From Roseovarius sp. A-2 (GTDB taxonomy: Bacteria; Pseudomonadota; Alphaproteobacteria; Rhodobacterales; Rhodobacteraceae), in assembly GCF_002072155.1 (NCBI RefSeq), contig NZ_BDIY01000018.1:26599-90598 (forward strand): DNA of 64,000 nucleotides, read 5' to 3'. Shown here in pieces: positions 25,699 through 34,969 of this stretch; positions within the stretch are counted from its first letter, which is position 1, and the number at the start of each line of letters is the position of its first letter. Under the pieces are notes generated by a model. That model saw only the letters and a program-made list of their open reading frames with translations, was not told where the DNA came from and did no database searches. The translations under genes and the position numbers were made by a program.

Positions 25699-26978
25699 TG
25701 CTGATGCTGGCGATTTTCTTAGCCCTCGTGGCGATGATCTGCATCAACGTGCCGATCGCGATCGGGCTGGCACTTGCAGGCGTCATGGGGCTTCTGGTCA
25801 CCGAAGGGGCGGGTAGCCTCGTGACGATCGCGCTCGACATGTATGACGGCTCGACCAAATTCTCGCTGATTGCGATCCCGATGTTCGTGCTGGCGGGTGC
25901 GATCATGAACGCGGGCGGCATCACCGACCGGCTGATCAATTTCGTCTCGGCGATCATCGGCTTCGTCCGCGGTGGCCTCGCCATGGTCAATATCGGCGTA
26001 TCGTTGTTTTTCGCCGAAATCTCCGGTTCTGCGGTAGCGGATGTGGCGGCGATGGGATCAATCCTTATCCCGCAGATGAAGAAACGCGGCTATTCCAAGG
26101 AGCTTTCGGCGGCCGTCACATCATCTTCGGCCTCACTGGCAATCATCATCCCGCCGTCAATCCCGATGATCCTCTATGCGGCGTCGGCCAACACCTCGGT
26201 TGAGCAGCTGTTCGTCGCAGGTGTGGTTCCGGGCCTTCTGGGCGCGTTCGGGCTGATGATGGTCGCCTATATCTTCGCCCGCCGCTACAACCTGCCGACC
26301 GAAGAGGCGTTCAACATCCCGCGCCTGCGCGAGACCTTCATAGACGCGCTGCCCGCCTTCACGCTGCCGGTGATCATCCTTGGCGGCATCTTCGGCGGAT
26401 TCGTCACCGCGACAGAGGCGGCAGGGCTGGCAGTGATCGCGGCCATCGTGGTGTCGGCCTGGTATCGGCAGATCGACATCGCTCATCTGCGCCGTGCCAT
26501 GCTCGATGGTGGCATGCAGACCGCCGTCGTGATGCTGCTGGTCGCGGCCTCGGTGCTGATGGGCGGGTTCCTCACCCGCGCGCAGATCCCGCAGCAACTG
26601 GCGCAGGGCATTCTCAACATTACAGATCAGCAATGGGCGATCCTGCTCATTCTCAACTTCTTCTTCCTGGTGATCGGGTTCTTTCTGCACTCGGCTGCGG
26701 CGATCATCCTCGTGATTCCGATTGTCATGCCGCTGATCACGGCGGCGGGTATCGACCCGGTGCATTTCGGTCTGGTTGTGACGCTGAACCTTGCCATCGG
26801 TCAGCAGACGCCCCCCGTGGCCTCGGTGCTGATCACATCCTGCGCGGTGGCGCGAGCCAATATCTGGGAGGTGTCCAAGGTCAATATCTGGTTCGTGCTG
26901 GTGCTTCTGGTCGTGCTGATGCTGTGCACCTATGTGCCGTCGGTGCCGCTGTTCCTCGTCGAATACTTTTACCGCTAG
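25698..26978 (+). CDS. dctM: TRAP transporter large permease (DctM family)
   Basis: The 426-residue large permease subunit of the TRAP importer, about 12 helices, driven by an ion gradient. Visible family elements: LVAMICINVPIAIGLALAG, SLIAIPMFVLAGAIMNAGG, ISGSAVADVAAMGSILIPQM and SSASLAIIIPPSIPMILYA, then TEAAGLAVIAAIV and LNLAIGQQTPPVASVL. It starts within the dctQ stop and is followed after 9 bp by the enoyl-CoA hydratase-family gene. Confidence 0.94.
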   Translation: MLMLAIFLALVAMICINVPIAIGLALAGVMGLLVTEGAGSLVTIALDMYDGSTKFSLIAIPMFVLAGAIMNAGGITDRLINFVSAIIGFVRGGLAMVNIGVSLFFAEISGSAVADVAAMGSILIPQMKKRGYSKELSAAVTSSSASLAIIIPPSIPMILYAASANTSVEQLFVAGVVPGLLGAFGLMMVAYIFARRYNLPTEEAFNIPRLRETFIDALPAFTLPVIILGGIFGGFVTATEAAGLAVIAAIVVSAWYRQIDIAHLRRAMLDGGMQTAVVMLLVAASVLMGGFLTRAQIPQQLAQGILNITDQQWAILLILNFFFLVIGFFLHSAAAIILVIPIVMPLITAAGIDPVHFGLVVTLNLAIGQQTPPVASVLITSCAVARANIWEVSKVNIWFVLVLLVVLMLCTYVPSVPLFLVEYFYR

Positions 26979-26987
26979 GGGGCTGCC

Positions 26988-27761
26988 ATGAGCGAACTCG
27001 CATCGCAGGTCCGGGGCCACACGCTCTGGATCACCTTCAACCGCCCGCAGGCGCGCAATGCGCTGACCTTCGAGATGTACGAAGGGCTAGCCAAGCTGTG
27101 CCGCGAGGTGCCGACCGATGGCAGCATTCGCGCCGTGGTCATTCATGGCGCGGGGGGCAAGGCGTTCGCGGCGGGCACCGACATGACGCAGTTTCGCGCA
27201 TTCGAGCGCGCGCAGGATGCGCTTGATTACGAGGCGCGCATCGAGCGCGTGCTGGAGGCGGTTGAGCGTTGCCCGCTGCCCACGGTCGCCGCGATCAACG
27301 GGGCCTGCACCGGGGGCGGGGCCGCGATTGCCGGGGCCTGCGATATCCGCATTGCCACCGCAAACCTCAAGTTCGGCTTTCCCATCGCGCGCACCCTTGG
27401 CAATTGCCTGGCTGCCGCCAATCTGGCGCGGCTGTCGTCTTTGATGGGGGCAGGGCGAGTACGCGAAATGATCTTTACCGCCCGCCTGATCGGCGCCGAC
27501 GAGGCGCAGGGCTGTGGCCTGATCACCGAGGTGCTGGAGGACGAAGACGCCCTGATGGCCCGCGCCGGGGAACTGGCCGACACGCTGGCGCAGATGGCCC
27601 CCCTGACACTGCGCGCCACGAAAGAGGCGATGCGCCGGGTGAGCGCCGCTACACGGGTCGAGGACGCCGACCTCATCGAGATGTGTTACATGAGCCGCGA
27701 CTTCCGCCACGGGCTGGAGGCGTTCCTAAACAAGGAAAAGCCCGTATGGAGCGGGACATGA
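26988..27761 (+). CDS. Enoyl-CoA hydratase/isomerase family protein
   Basis: A 257-residue crotonase-fold protein acting on a CoA thioester in the cytoplasm. The oxyanion-hole segments are present (AAGTDMTQF and CTGGGAAIAGACDIRIAT). Of the two glutamates of true hydratases, the first appears lost: the segment is KFGFPIARTLG, where hydratases have FGQPE. The second is retained in RVREMIFTARL. This suggests isomerase, hydrolase or lyase chemistry instead of simple hydration. It follows dctM by 9 bp and overlaps the CoA-transferase start by 4 bp. Confidence 0.85.
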   Translation: MSELASQVRGHTLWITFNRPQARNALTFEMYEGLAKLCREVPTDGSIRAVVIHGAGGKAFAAGTDMTQFRAFERAQDALDYEARIERVLEAVERCPLPTVAAINGACTGGGAAIAGACDIRIATANLKFGFPIARTLGNCLAAANLARLSSLMGAGRVREMIFTARLIGADEAQGCGLITEVLEDEDALMARAGELADTLAQMAPLTLRATKEAMRRVSAATRVEDADLIEMCYMSRDFRHGLEAFLNKEKPVWSGT

Positions 27762-28960
27762 CGCAGACAGGCCCCCTTGCGGGGATGAAGGTGATCGAGC
27801 TTGCGCATATCATGGCCGGACCGGTCTGTGGCCTGATGCTGGCCGATATGGGCGCGGATGTGATCAAGGTAGAAAAGCCCGATGGCGATGACAGCCGCCG
27901 GTTTGTGCCGCCCGCGATCCAAGGCGAGTCCGCCGCCTACATGATGATGAACCGCAACAAGCGGGGCGTGGCGCTGAACCTTAAGGATGCGCAGGGGGTC
28001 GAGGCGCTGCACCGTCTGCTGGAAGACGCCGATGTGGTGATCGAGAATTACCGCATGGGCACTATGGAACGGCTGGGGCTGGGATATGAGGAGCTGCGCG
28101 CGATCAATCCGCGGCTGATCTATTGCGAAATCTCGGGCTTTGGCCGCACCGGCCCCTATGCGCAGCGCGGCGGATTTGACCTTATCGCGCAGGGCATGTC
28201 GGGGCTGATGTCGATCACTGGCGAGGGGCCGGGGCGGCCCCCGGTCAAGACCGGTGCGCCGGTCTCGGACATCACGGCGGGGATCGTCGCAGCGATGGGG
28301 GTTTCCGCCGCCTACGCACGGATGTTGCAGACCGGCGAGGGGCAAAAGGTCGACACCTCGCTTTTCGAGGCAGCGATCACCCAGACCTATTGGCAATCGG
28401 CGATTGCCTTCGCCACCGGCGTGGCGCCCGGCCCGATGGGCTCGGCGCATCCGCTCAACGGTCCCTATCAGGCATTTGAGACGGCGGATGGCTGGATCAA
28501 CGTGGGCGCCGCCAATCAGCGTAACTGGCTGCGGTTTCTTGACGTGATTGGCGCGATGGAGCTGAACGACGACGCGCGCTTTGCCTCCAACCACGACCGG
28601 ATGCAGCATCTGGGAGAGTTGGAGGAGATCCTCAACGGCTATCTGCGCCACGAGACCTCGGCGGTCTGGCTGGAGCGGATGGAGCAGGCGGGGCTGCCCG
28701 CCGGGCCGGTGTTGGATATCCTGGAGATGCAGGCCGACCCGCAGGCAATTGCCCGTGAGATGATCGTCGAAGTGGATCACCCGATGGCAGGCCGCGTCAA
28801 GACATTGGGACATCCGGTCAAGTTCAGCGAGCCCCCCGCCACCCTGCGCCGCGCGGCACCTGTTCTGGGGCAGCATAGCCGCGAGGTGTTGCAGGAGGCA
28901 GGTTATGACGCGGCAGAGGTCGAGGCGATGGTGGCTTCGGGCGCGGTGATCACTGCGTGA
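27758..28960 (+). CDS. CaiB/BaiF-family (class III) CoA-transferase
   Basis: Transfers CoA between carboxylic acids. The 400-aa protein begins MTQTGPLAGMKVIELAHIMAG, with VIKVEKPDGDDSRR, MMNRNKRGVALNLK, DVVIENYRMG and FDLIAQGMSGLMSITGEGPG in family order. The catalytic Asp is expected in APVSDITAGI. The start at 27758 overlaps the hydratase-family stop (ATGA) and has GGAGCGGG upstream; an ATG four codons earlier is less well placed. It ends the plus-strand run that starts with the aminotransferase. A second family member is encoded convergently 250 bp away. Confidence 0.9.
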   Translation: MTQTGPLAGMKVIELAHIMAGPVCGLMLADMGADVIKVEKPDGDDSRRFVPPAIQGESAAYMMMNRNKRGVALNLKDAQGVEALHRLLEDADVVIENYRMGTMERLGLGYEELRAINPRLIYCEISGFGRTGPYAQRGGFDLIAQGMSGLMSITGEGPGRPPVKTGAPVSDITAGIVAAMGVSAAYARMLQTGEGQKVDTSLFEAAITQTYWQSAIAFATGVAPGPMGSAHPLNGPYQAFETADGWINVGAANQRNWLRFLDVIGAMELNDDARFASNHDRMQHLGELEEILNGYLRHETSAVWLERMEQAGLPAGPVLDILEMQADPQAIAREMIVEVDHPMAGRVKTLGHPVKFSEPPATLRRAAPVLGQHSREVLQEAGYDAAEVEAMVASGAVITA

Positions 28961-29019
28961 ATGATCACCCGGTGTCATCGGCACAGCACGGAGACCTGAA
29001 TGCGGCCGCTCCATCCTCC

Positions 29020-29196
29020 GGCGCGCGTTTCGGCTGCGTGCTGGCCGATTCAGGATACGGATCGAGCAGGCCCTTCCGTCAGGCTTTGAGCGCGCGCGAT
29101 CTCAAGTGGGCGGTGGGTCTGCCGCGCCGCCAGAATGTCTATCCGCCCATTCTCGCACTGATCGCGCCCGTCGCGAAAGCCGGAAGGTGCCGCAAG
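29020..29196 (+). pseudogene. Transposase relic (IS701-type DDE transposase fragment)
   Basis: About 59 codons read GARFGCVLADSGYGSS, then FRQALSARDLKWAVGLPRRQ and NVYPPILALIAPVAKAGR. This matches, by eye, the catalytic-core stretch VLADAGYG...FR..L..RGL.YAVG typical of IS701-like transposases (DDE_5 domain). No other transposase parts, inverted repeats or target duplications are seen on either side, so it is a decayed remnant. It lies between two convergent CoA-transferase genes. The rest of the 28961-29208 gap holds nothing else recognisable. Confidence 0.65.
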
Positions 29197-29208
29197 TGTA
29201 GTGATAGG

Positions 29209-30384
29209 TTAAAGGTCGTCGCGGAGCCGCTTTAGCACCGCCTCGGTATCCGCGCCCGTCGAAGGCGGGGTAGACCGGTAACTGACAGGCGTGCGCGAGA
29301 ATTTGAGCGGATTGCCGATCAGCCGCACCTCGCCTGCCCCGGTCTGCGGGGCAGGCAGGGTGATGGTCATCCCCCGCGCCTGCGCCTGATCGCTCTCCAG
29401 TGCCTGCTCGATCGTATTGACCGGCCCCACCGGAACCTTGCGCGCCTCCAGCCCGTCGATCACGTCCTGCATCGTCCGGGTCTCCAGCACCGCGGCGATC
29501 ATCGGCACCAGCGTGTCGCGATGCGCCAGTCGTGCGCTGTTGGTGGCGAAACGCGGATCAGTGGCCCAGTCGGGCTGCCCCAGATAGTCGCAGAACCGGG
29601 CATACTGGCTGTCATTGCCCACCGCGACGATCACGTAACCGTCCGAGGTGGCAAAGACCTGATAGGGCACGATATTGGGATGCGCGTTGCCCGCCCGCGT
29701 GGGCGCGACACCGGAGGTCAGGTAATTCAGCCCCTGATTGACCAGCCAGGACATCGTCGTATCCACCAGCGCCAGATCGATATGCTGTCCCTCACCGGTC
29801 GCATCGCGATGCCGCAGCGCCGCCAGAATGCCCGTGGCGGCGTATAGCCCACAGACCACATCGGCCACGCCCACCCCCACCTTCATCGGCTCCTCGCCCG
29901 CCTCGCCGGTGATCGACATGATCCCGCCAAAGCCCTGCGCCATCAGGTCATATCCCGGCTTGTCGCGGTTCGGCCCGGTCTGGCCGAAACCAGAAATCGA
30001 GCAATAGACAAGGCCCGGATAGGTAGCACACAGCGTCTCGTGATCGAGACCGTATTTGCGCAACCCCCCGGGTTTGAAATTCTCGATCACCACATCCGCG
30101 CGCCCGGCCAGATCATGCAGCATCTTCTGCACCTGCGGATCGGTCAGGTCCACCGCCACCGATTGCTTGTTGCGGTTCGAGGACATGAAATAGGCCGAAA
30201 GATCCGTGGGTCGCCCTTCGGCATCCACCGCAAAGGGCGGCCCCCATTGCCGCGTGTCATCGCCTGCAAGGCTCTCGATCTTGATCACCTCGGCCCCCAG
30301 ATCACCCAAGAGCTGCGTGCAAGTCGGCCCTGCCAGAATGCGGCTAAGGTCGAGAACAACGAGACCATCCAATGGGCCGGGCAT
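29209..30384 (-). CDS. CaiB/BaiF-family (class III) CoA-transferase
   Basis: A second, divergent CoA-transferase of 391 aa: MPGPLDGLVVLDLSRILAGP, GDLGAEVIKIESLAGDDTRQ, SSNRNKQSVAVDL, DVVIENFKPGG and YDLMAQGFGGIMSITGEAGE in order; the catalytic Asp is expected in GVADVVCGLYA. The start is set at 30384 because GAGGAG lies six bases upstream, whereas the ATG at 30390 would directly abut it. It follows the ThDP enzyme after 10 bp, so the two form an operon that runs towards the transferase at 27758-28960. Confidence 0.9.
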   Translation of the reverse strand: MPGPLDGLVVLDLSRILAGPTCTQLLGDLGAEVIKIESLAGDDTRQWGPPFAVDAEGRPTDLSAYFMSSNRNKQSVAVDLTDPQVQKMLHDLAGRADVVIENFKPGGLRKYGLDHETLCATYPGLVYCSISGFGQTGPNRDKPGYDLMAQGFGGIMSITGEAGEEPMKVGVGVADVVCGLYAATGILAALRHRDATGEGQHIDLALVDTTMSWLVNQGLNYLTSGVAPTRAGNAHPNIVPYQVFATSDGYVIVAVGNDSQYARFCDYLGQPDWATDPRFATNSARLAHRDTLVPMIAAVLETRTMQDVIDGLEARKVPVGPVNTIEQALESDQAQARGMTITLPAPQTGAGEVRLIGNPLKFSRTPVSYRSTPPSTGADTEAVLKRLRDDL

Positions 30385-30394
30385 GGGCATCTCC

Positions 30395-32029
30395 TCAGAT
30401 ACGGTTGTCGTAAGAGCCGCGTTCGATCTCGGCTGCGATGACGGTAAACGTGTCGGCCTTTTGCGCCTCTTCCAGTGCAGCGCGCAACTCCGCCCGGTTC
30501 GTCGCCCGCACACCGTTCCCGCCAAAGGCCCGGCCAATGGCCGCGAAATCGTGATGGCCGAAATCGACCGCCAGATTGACCATCTGCCGCTCGCGCTGCT
30601 TCTTCTCGATCAGCGCAAGGCTGGCATCGACAAAGACGACAAAGATCACCGGCAGGTTCAGTTCCGCCACGGTCGACAACTCGCCCGCCACCATCAGGAA
30701 CCCGGCATCGCCCGAGAAACTGACGACTGTGGTCTCAGGCGTGGCGATCTTGGCCCCCATCGCCAGCGGCACGGCACAGCCCATCGTGCAAAGCGCGGTA
30801 GATTGCAGCACCGAGTGGGGGTGATGCGTCACCCACATCTGCGACAGCAGGATGCGATGCGCGCCGCTATCGATGGTGATGATGCTGTCTGTGGGCAGCG
30901 TGGCACGCGCCTCGGCGATTACCGCCGCGGCCCCCCAGTCATCACCGGTTGGGAAGGCCCGCGCCAGCGCGGCGCGCGCCTCTGTCACCTCACCGCCGGG
31001 CCATGTGGCACGGGGCGCAACCCCCTCGGCGATGGCCGCCAGCGACGGCCCGCAGGCCCCCACGACATTCATCGTCGCCTGATGCATGTATTGATCATTG
31101 GGCACGGCGGCGATGTCGATCACCTTGACCTGCGCGGGATCCCAGATTTCGCGCCAACCAGGGCGCATCTCGATCGGGTCATAGCCGACGCAGAGGATCA
31201 GATCAGCTTTTTCCACGAGCGGCACAAGCACGCCATCGGCCAAAGGCGACAGGCCCGCCCCCCCAAGAGACAGCGGATGGGTCTCCGGGATGATCCCTTT
31301 GGCCTTGTAGGACGTGATCACCGGAACGTTCAGACGTTCGGCGACCTCAAGAATTGTGGCCCCCGCCCCCTCGTTGACGGCATCGAGCCCCACGATCATC
31401 ACCGGGCGCTCGGCCCTGACCAGCCAGTCGCGCGCCTCCTCTGGTACGGCAGGCACCATCGGCACCGCATCGGGGCGGCGGCGCAGGCGCGGCAGGGTTA
31501 CGCGGCTATCGGCCACGGAAATCGGCACATCGATAAAGACCGGGCCGGGCCGCCCCTCGGTGGCGATGCCCACGGCTTTGTCGGCTATGATATCCGCCCC
31601 CTGCGCCGTCAGGCGGAACGTCGCCTTGGTGATCGGCGCCAGAACCGCCTCGTGATCGAGGATCTGATGGCTATAGGTCAGCGCCTCATCTGCATCGACA
31701 CAGCCGGAAATCACGATCAGCGGCACCCGGTCCTGATGCGCGTTGGCGATGGCGTTCACACCATTCAACACCCCCGGCCCCAGCGTGGCAATGAGGATAC
31801 CGGGCGCGCCGGTGCGGTGCCAGACGCCCTCGGCCATGAAGGCGGCGGCATTCTCGTGCCGCGCCAGCGTCACCTCTATCCCGGCCCGCGCCAGCGCATC
31901 CATCACCGTCAATACCTCACCCCCCGGCATGCCGAATGCATGGCGGCAGCCCGCCTCATAGAGCCTGCGGGCAAGGAAATCGGCGGCGCGATTATCAGTC
32001 TGGTCGGTGTTGGTCAGGGGCATGGGCAT
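30395..32029 (-). CDS. ThDP-dependent enzyme, acetolactate synthase-like
   Basis: A 544-residue three-domain ThDP enzyme (N-terminal Pyr domain, middle domain, C-terminal PP domain). The cofactor-activating Glu is in LARHENAAAFMAEG. The ThDP/Mg site is SGDAGFLMVAGELSTVAEL followed by VVFVDASLALIEKKQ, where biosynthetic acetolactate synthases have GDG and NN; the deviation points to a decarboxylase, lyase or catabolic type. The start at 32029 has GGAG nine bases upstream. Its pairing with a CoA-transferase recalls oxalate modules (transferase plus oxalyl-CoA decarboxylase), but I see no specific oxalyl-CoA signature and do not assign it. Confidence 0.8.
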   Translation of the reverse strand: MPMPLTNTDQTDNRAADFLARRLYEAGCRHAFGMPGGEVLTVMDALARAGIEVTLARHENAAAFMAEGVWHRTGAPGILIATLGPGVLNGVNAIANAHQDRVPLIVISGCVDADEALTYSHQILDHEAVLAPITKATFRLTAQGADIIADKAVGIATEGRPGPVFIDVPISVADSRVTLPRLRRRPDAVPMVPAVPEEARDWLVRAERPVMIVGLDAVNEGAGATILEVAERLNVPVITSYKAKGIIPETHPLSLGGAGLSPLADGVLVPLVEKADLILCVGYDPIEMRPGWREIWDPAQVKVIDIAAVPNDQYMHQATMNVVGACGPSLAAIAEGVAPRATWPGGEVTEARAALARAFPTGDDWGAAAVIAEARATLPTDSIITIDSGAHRILLSQMWVTHHPHSVLQSTALCTMGCAVPLAMGAKIATPETTVVSFSGDAGFLMVAGELSTVAELNLPVIFVVFVDASLALIEKKQRERQMVNLAVDFGHHDFAAIGRAFGGNGVRATNRAELRAALEEAQKADTFTVIAAEIERGSYDNRI

Positions 32030-32239
32030 GGGTTCTGTCTCCTCTTGCGTCACTTTGTGGCCGAGCACCGGGCCGACCGCAAGCCGCTTTGCCCCTCTCC
32101 AGCGCGGCACGAGCTGGAATTCCCCCCATGGGCGACCTAAATCCGGGTTGAGACAAGCGCCGAAACAGCCTAAGAAAATTGGGATTTCGATCCCGTATGA
32201 CAGACAGCCCGCGCACCTCTCGCGGCACAAGGATATCCG

Positions 32240-32851
32240 ATGGCAAACCACCTTTATCAGAACGACCTGCCCGACGGGCTGGATCTCGGCCCCGTCGTGG
32301 CGATCGACTGCGAGACGATGGGCCTCAACCCGCATCGTGACCGGCTATGTGTCGTGCAACTCTCGGACGGGGATGGCAACGCACATCTGGTGCAGGTGGC
32401 CCAGGGACAGACCAGCGCACCCAACCTCGAGAGGCTGCTGCGCGACCCGGATGTGCTCAAGCTCTTTCACTTCGGGCGGTTCGACATCGCGGCGATGTAC
32501 AATGCCTTCGGTGCGCTGGCCGAACCGGTCTATTGCACCAAGATCGCTTCGAAACTGATCCGCACCTATACCGACCGGCACGGGCTGAAATACCTGCTGC
32601 AAGAGCTGTTGGGCGTCGATATCTCCAAGCAGCAGCAGACCTCCGACTGGGGCGCGGAGACCCTCACCGAGGCGCAGCTCAATTACGCCGCCTCGGATGT
32701 GCTCTACCTGCACCGCCTGCGCGAGGAACTCGACAAACGGCTGGCCCGCGAGGGGCGCACCGACATGGCGCGGGCCTGTTTCGCGTTCTTGCCGATGCGC
32801 GCCCGGCTCGATCTGGCCGGCTGGCCCGAGATCGACATTTTCGCCCATTGA
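32240..32851 (+). CDS. rnd: Ribonuclease D, short form
   Basis: A DEDDy-type 3'-5' exoribonuclease involved in tRNA 3'-end processing. The 203 aa contain only the exonuclease domain: VVAIDCETMGLNP (Asp and Glu), LKLFHFGRFDIAAMYN (Asp) and LNYAASDVLYLHRL (Tyr and Asp). The HRDC domains of the 375-aa E. coli enzyme are absent, which is usual in alphaproteobacteria. The next gene, lptC, starts 2 bp after the stop. Confidence 0.93.
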   Translation: MANHLYQNDLPDGLDLGPVVAIDCETMGLNPHRDRLCVVQLSDGDGNAHLVQVAQGQTSAPNLERLLRDPDVLKLFHFGRFDIAAMYNAFGALAEPVYCTKIASKLIRTYTDRHGLKYLLQELLGVDISKQQQTSDWGAETLTEAQLNYAASDVLYLHRLREELDKRLAREGRTDMARACFAFLPMRARLDLAGWPEIDIFAH

Positions 32852-32853
32852 GC

Positions 32854-33468
32854 ATGGCACGGGGCGGCGACACACATTCGCAGATCGTGACAGGGATGAA
32901 AATCCTGCTGCCCCTTGCCGCGCTGTCCCTTTTGTCAACGGTCTTCCTGATCTCGGAAACCGTCGATCCGTCGAAATCCATACCGATCGCGCAGGTCGAT
33001 CTTGAAAAGCGGGCAGAGGATCCGGGCTTTACAAATCCGGTCCTTGCCGGTGTGACCGATAAGGGGGACGAGATCCGCGTCTCGGCCGCCATCGCGAGGC
33101 CCGGGGACACCGCTCTGCACCGGCCGACGGCAGATCACATGGTGGTGCAGCTCCGCCTACGCGACAGCACCACAGTAACGATCCACGCCGAGCGGGCCGC
33201 AGTCACGCCTGAGACGGTAAGCGCAGAGTTGCGTGGCGGCGTGCGCATCACCACGTCGACCGGCTACGTGATCGAAACCGACCACCTCGAGGCGCGATTC
33301 GACACGCTCCGTGTCAGCACCTCGCACCCCTTGTCGGCGCGTGGGCGGTTCGGGGAACTGTCTGCCGGAGGTCTGCTGCTTCACGATGAGACAAACCGCG
33401 GTGACGTGGAATTGCTTTTCACCAGGGGTGTGAAGCTGGTATACCGTCCCGAAGATTGGGGGGATTGA
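32854..33468 (+). CDS. lptC: LPS export protein LptC
   Basis: Bitopic periplasmic component linking the LptBFG ABC transporter to LptA in lipopolysaccharide export. The 204-aa protein has a short cytoplasmic start (MARGGDTHSQIVTG), one membrane anchor MKILLPLAALSLLSTVFLIS (15-34) and a beta-jellyroll periplasmic domain. The ATG at 32854 is chosen, 2 bp past rnd, because family members carry this short N-terminal arm; the ATG at 32896 is an alternative. lptA follows after 5 bp. Confidence 0.88.
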   Translation: MARGGDTHSQIVTGMKILLPLAALSLLSTVFLISETVDPSKSIPIAQVDLEKRAEDPGFTNPVLAGVTDKGDEIRVSAAIARPGDTALHRPTADHMVVQLRLRDSTTVTIHAERAAVTPETVSAELRGGVRITTSTGYVIETDHLEARFDTLRVSTSHPLSARGRFGELSAGGLLLHDETNRGDVELLFTRGVKLVYRPEDWGD

Positions 33469-33473
33469 GGTAC

Positions 33474-33968
33474 GTGTTTGACTTGAGACCGATTGTGGCC
33501 GGAGTGGTGATCGCTTGTCTGCCGCTGGTGGCCATAGCACAGGGCGCACAGGTGGCCTTTGGCAGTTCGCCGGGCGATCGCGACCTGCCGATCGAGGTGA
33601 CCTCCGACAGTCTTGACGTGAATCAGAACGAAAATACAGCCGTCTTTGCGGGGTCTGTCTTGATCGCGCAAGGGGCGATGCGGATCGCCGCGCCGCGTGT
33701 GCTTGTGGTCTATTCCTCGGACAGCCGTGGCATCGACCGGATCGAAGCGACCGGCGGCGTCACCCTCGTCGACGGGACCGACGCCGCCGAGGCGGCGCGC
33801 GCAGATTATGATGTCGTGACCGGGATGATCGAGTTGCGCGGCGACGTGCTTGTGGTGCAGGGCGCGGACGCAGTCGCGGGCGACGTGATGTTCGTCGATA
33901 CCGAAGCGGGAACGGCGCGGGTTTTGGGCCGGGTCAAGACCCTGTTGCAGGCGGAGGCGCGCGAATGA
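33474..33968 (+). CDS. lptA: LPS transport periplasmic protein LptA
   Basis: Periplasmic bridge protein carrying LPS from LptC to the outer-membrane LptDE. The best start is GTG at 33474 with GAGG five bases upstream, giving a signal peptide ([20 protein letters not shown]) and a 164-aa OstA/LptA jellyroll protein with [37 protein letters not shown] and [19 protein letters not shown] codons further upstream are open but overlap lptC. It overlaps lptB by 4 bp. Confidence 0.9.
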   Translation: MFDLRPIVAGVVIACLPLVAIAQGAQVAFGSSPGDRDLPIEVTSDSLDVNQNENTAVFAGSVLIAQGAMRIAAPRVLVVYSSDSRGIDRIEATGGVTLVDGTDAAEAARADYDVVTGMIELRGDVLVVQGADAVAGDVMFVDTEAGTARVLGRVKTLLQAEARE

Positions 33969-34729
33969 CCCGGCCGGAATTGTCCCTTGCCCCTGCAGCA
34001 GAGGACACTGGTCTGCGCGTCGAATGCCTACGCAAGAGCTATCGCAAGCGCGTGGTCATCCGGGATGTATCGCTGTCGCTCGATCGCGGCGAGGTGGTGG
34101 CCCTGCTCGGCCCCAACGGCTCTGGCAAGACGACCACCTTTTACGCGATTGCCGGTCTGGTGCCGCATGAGGGTGGGCATGTCTACATCGACGGGCGCGA
34201 GGTGGGCGGCCTGCCGATGTACCGTCGTGCCAAGCTCGGGATTGGCTATCTGCCGCAGGAAATGTCAATTTTTCGCGGGTTGTCGGTCGAGGACAACATC
34301 CTTGCGATTCTCGACATGACCGTGAAGGACAGGGACCTCCGTCAAAAGCGGTTAGAGCAATTGTTGTCGGAATTCTCCATCGAGCATCTGCGTCGCGCAC
34401 CGGCTCTTGCGCTCTCGGGCGGCGAACGACGGCGCGTGGAAATCGCGCGCGCCCTTGCCGCCGATCCGAAGTACCTGCTTTTGGACGAGCCATTTGCCGG
34501 GGTCGATCCGATCTCGGTTGGCGATATCCGGCACCTCGTAACCGACCTTACGAAACGCGGCATCGGCGTGCTGATCACAGATCACAACGTTCGCGAGACG
34601 CTCGAGATCGTGGATCGCGCCTATATCCTGCATGACGGGCAAGTACTCATGTCCGGCAGCCCAAAGGACGTGGTGGAAAACGAGAACGTGCGCCGGGTCT
34701 ATCTCGGTGACAGCTTTCGGATTTCGTGA
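33965..34729 (+). CDS. lptB: LPS export ABC transporter ATP-binding protein
   Basis: Cytoplasmic ATPase that powers LPS extraction by LptFG. The 254-aa protein has Walker [13 protein letters not shown], the Q loop [17 protein letters not shown], the signature [15 protein letters not shown], Walker [14 protein letters not shown] and switch His in [10 protein letters not shown]. lptF and lptG are not in the window. Many proteobacteria have rpoN next; here a 240-bp gap and hpf follow. Confidence 0.96.
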   Translation: MTRPELSLAPAAEDTGLRVECLRKSYRKRVVIRDVSLSLDRGEVVALLGPNGSGKTTTFYAIAGLVPHEGGHVYIDGREVGGLPMYRRAKLGIGYLPQEMSIFRGLSVEDNILAILDMTVKDRDLRQKRLEQLLSEFSIEHLRRAPALALSGGERRRVEIARALAADPKYLLLDEPFAGVDPISVGDIRHLVTDLTKRGIGVLITDHNVRETLEIVDRAYILHDGQVLMSGSPKDVVENENVRRVYLGDSFRIS

Positions 34730-34969
34730 TCGCCGTCATCGGCAAATCCGCTCTGACGGATTGCAAATCCGATTGACAAGACGCCGTGAAAGCGCGTCAA
34801 TTGGGGTATGACATGTTGTATTCTCGCGCTGTTCCCCGAATGGCCCCCGCGACACGGGCCTGTCTTGGGACAATCGAAACACATGTCGTTTATCAGCATC
34901 CGAGGCTAGGCAGGATCGCGGCGCAGGCGTGCCGCGTGCGGTTTCGGTTTCTCAAGCGAAGGAGACAAG

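Noticed and set aside
29209..32029. Oxalate catabolic pair (formyl-CoA transferase and oxalyl-CoA decarboxylase)
   Set aside because: Family pairing fits, but neither protein shows signature residues I can tie to Frc or Oxc, and a generic assignment is safer.
30206..32140. Plus-strand open frame of about 640 codons opposite the ThDP and CoA-transferase genes
   Set aside because: Antisense to clear enzyme genes, rich in Arg/His/Gln without motifs; an effect of GC-rich codon bias.
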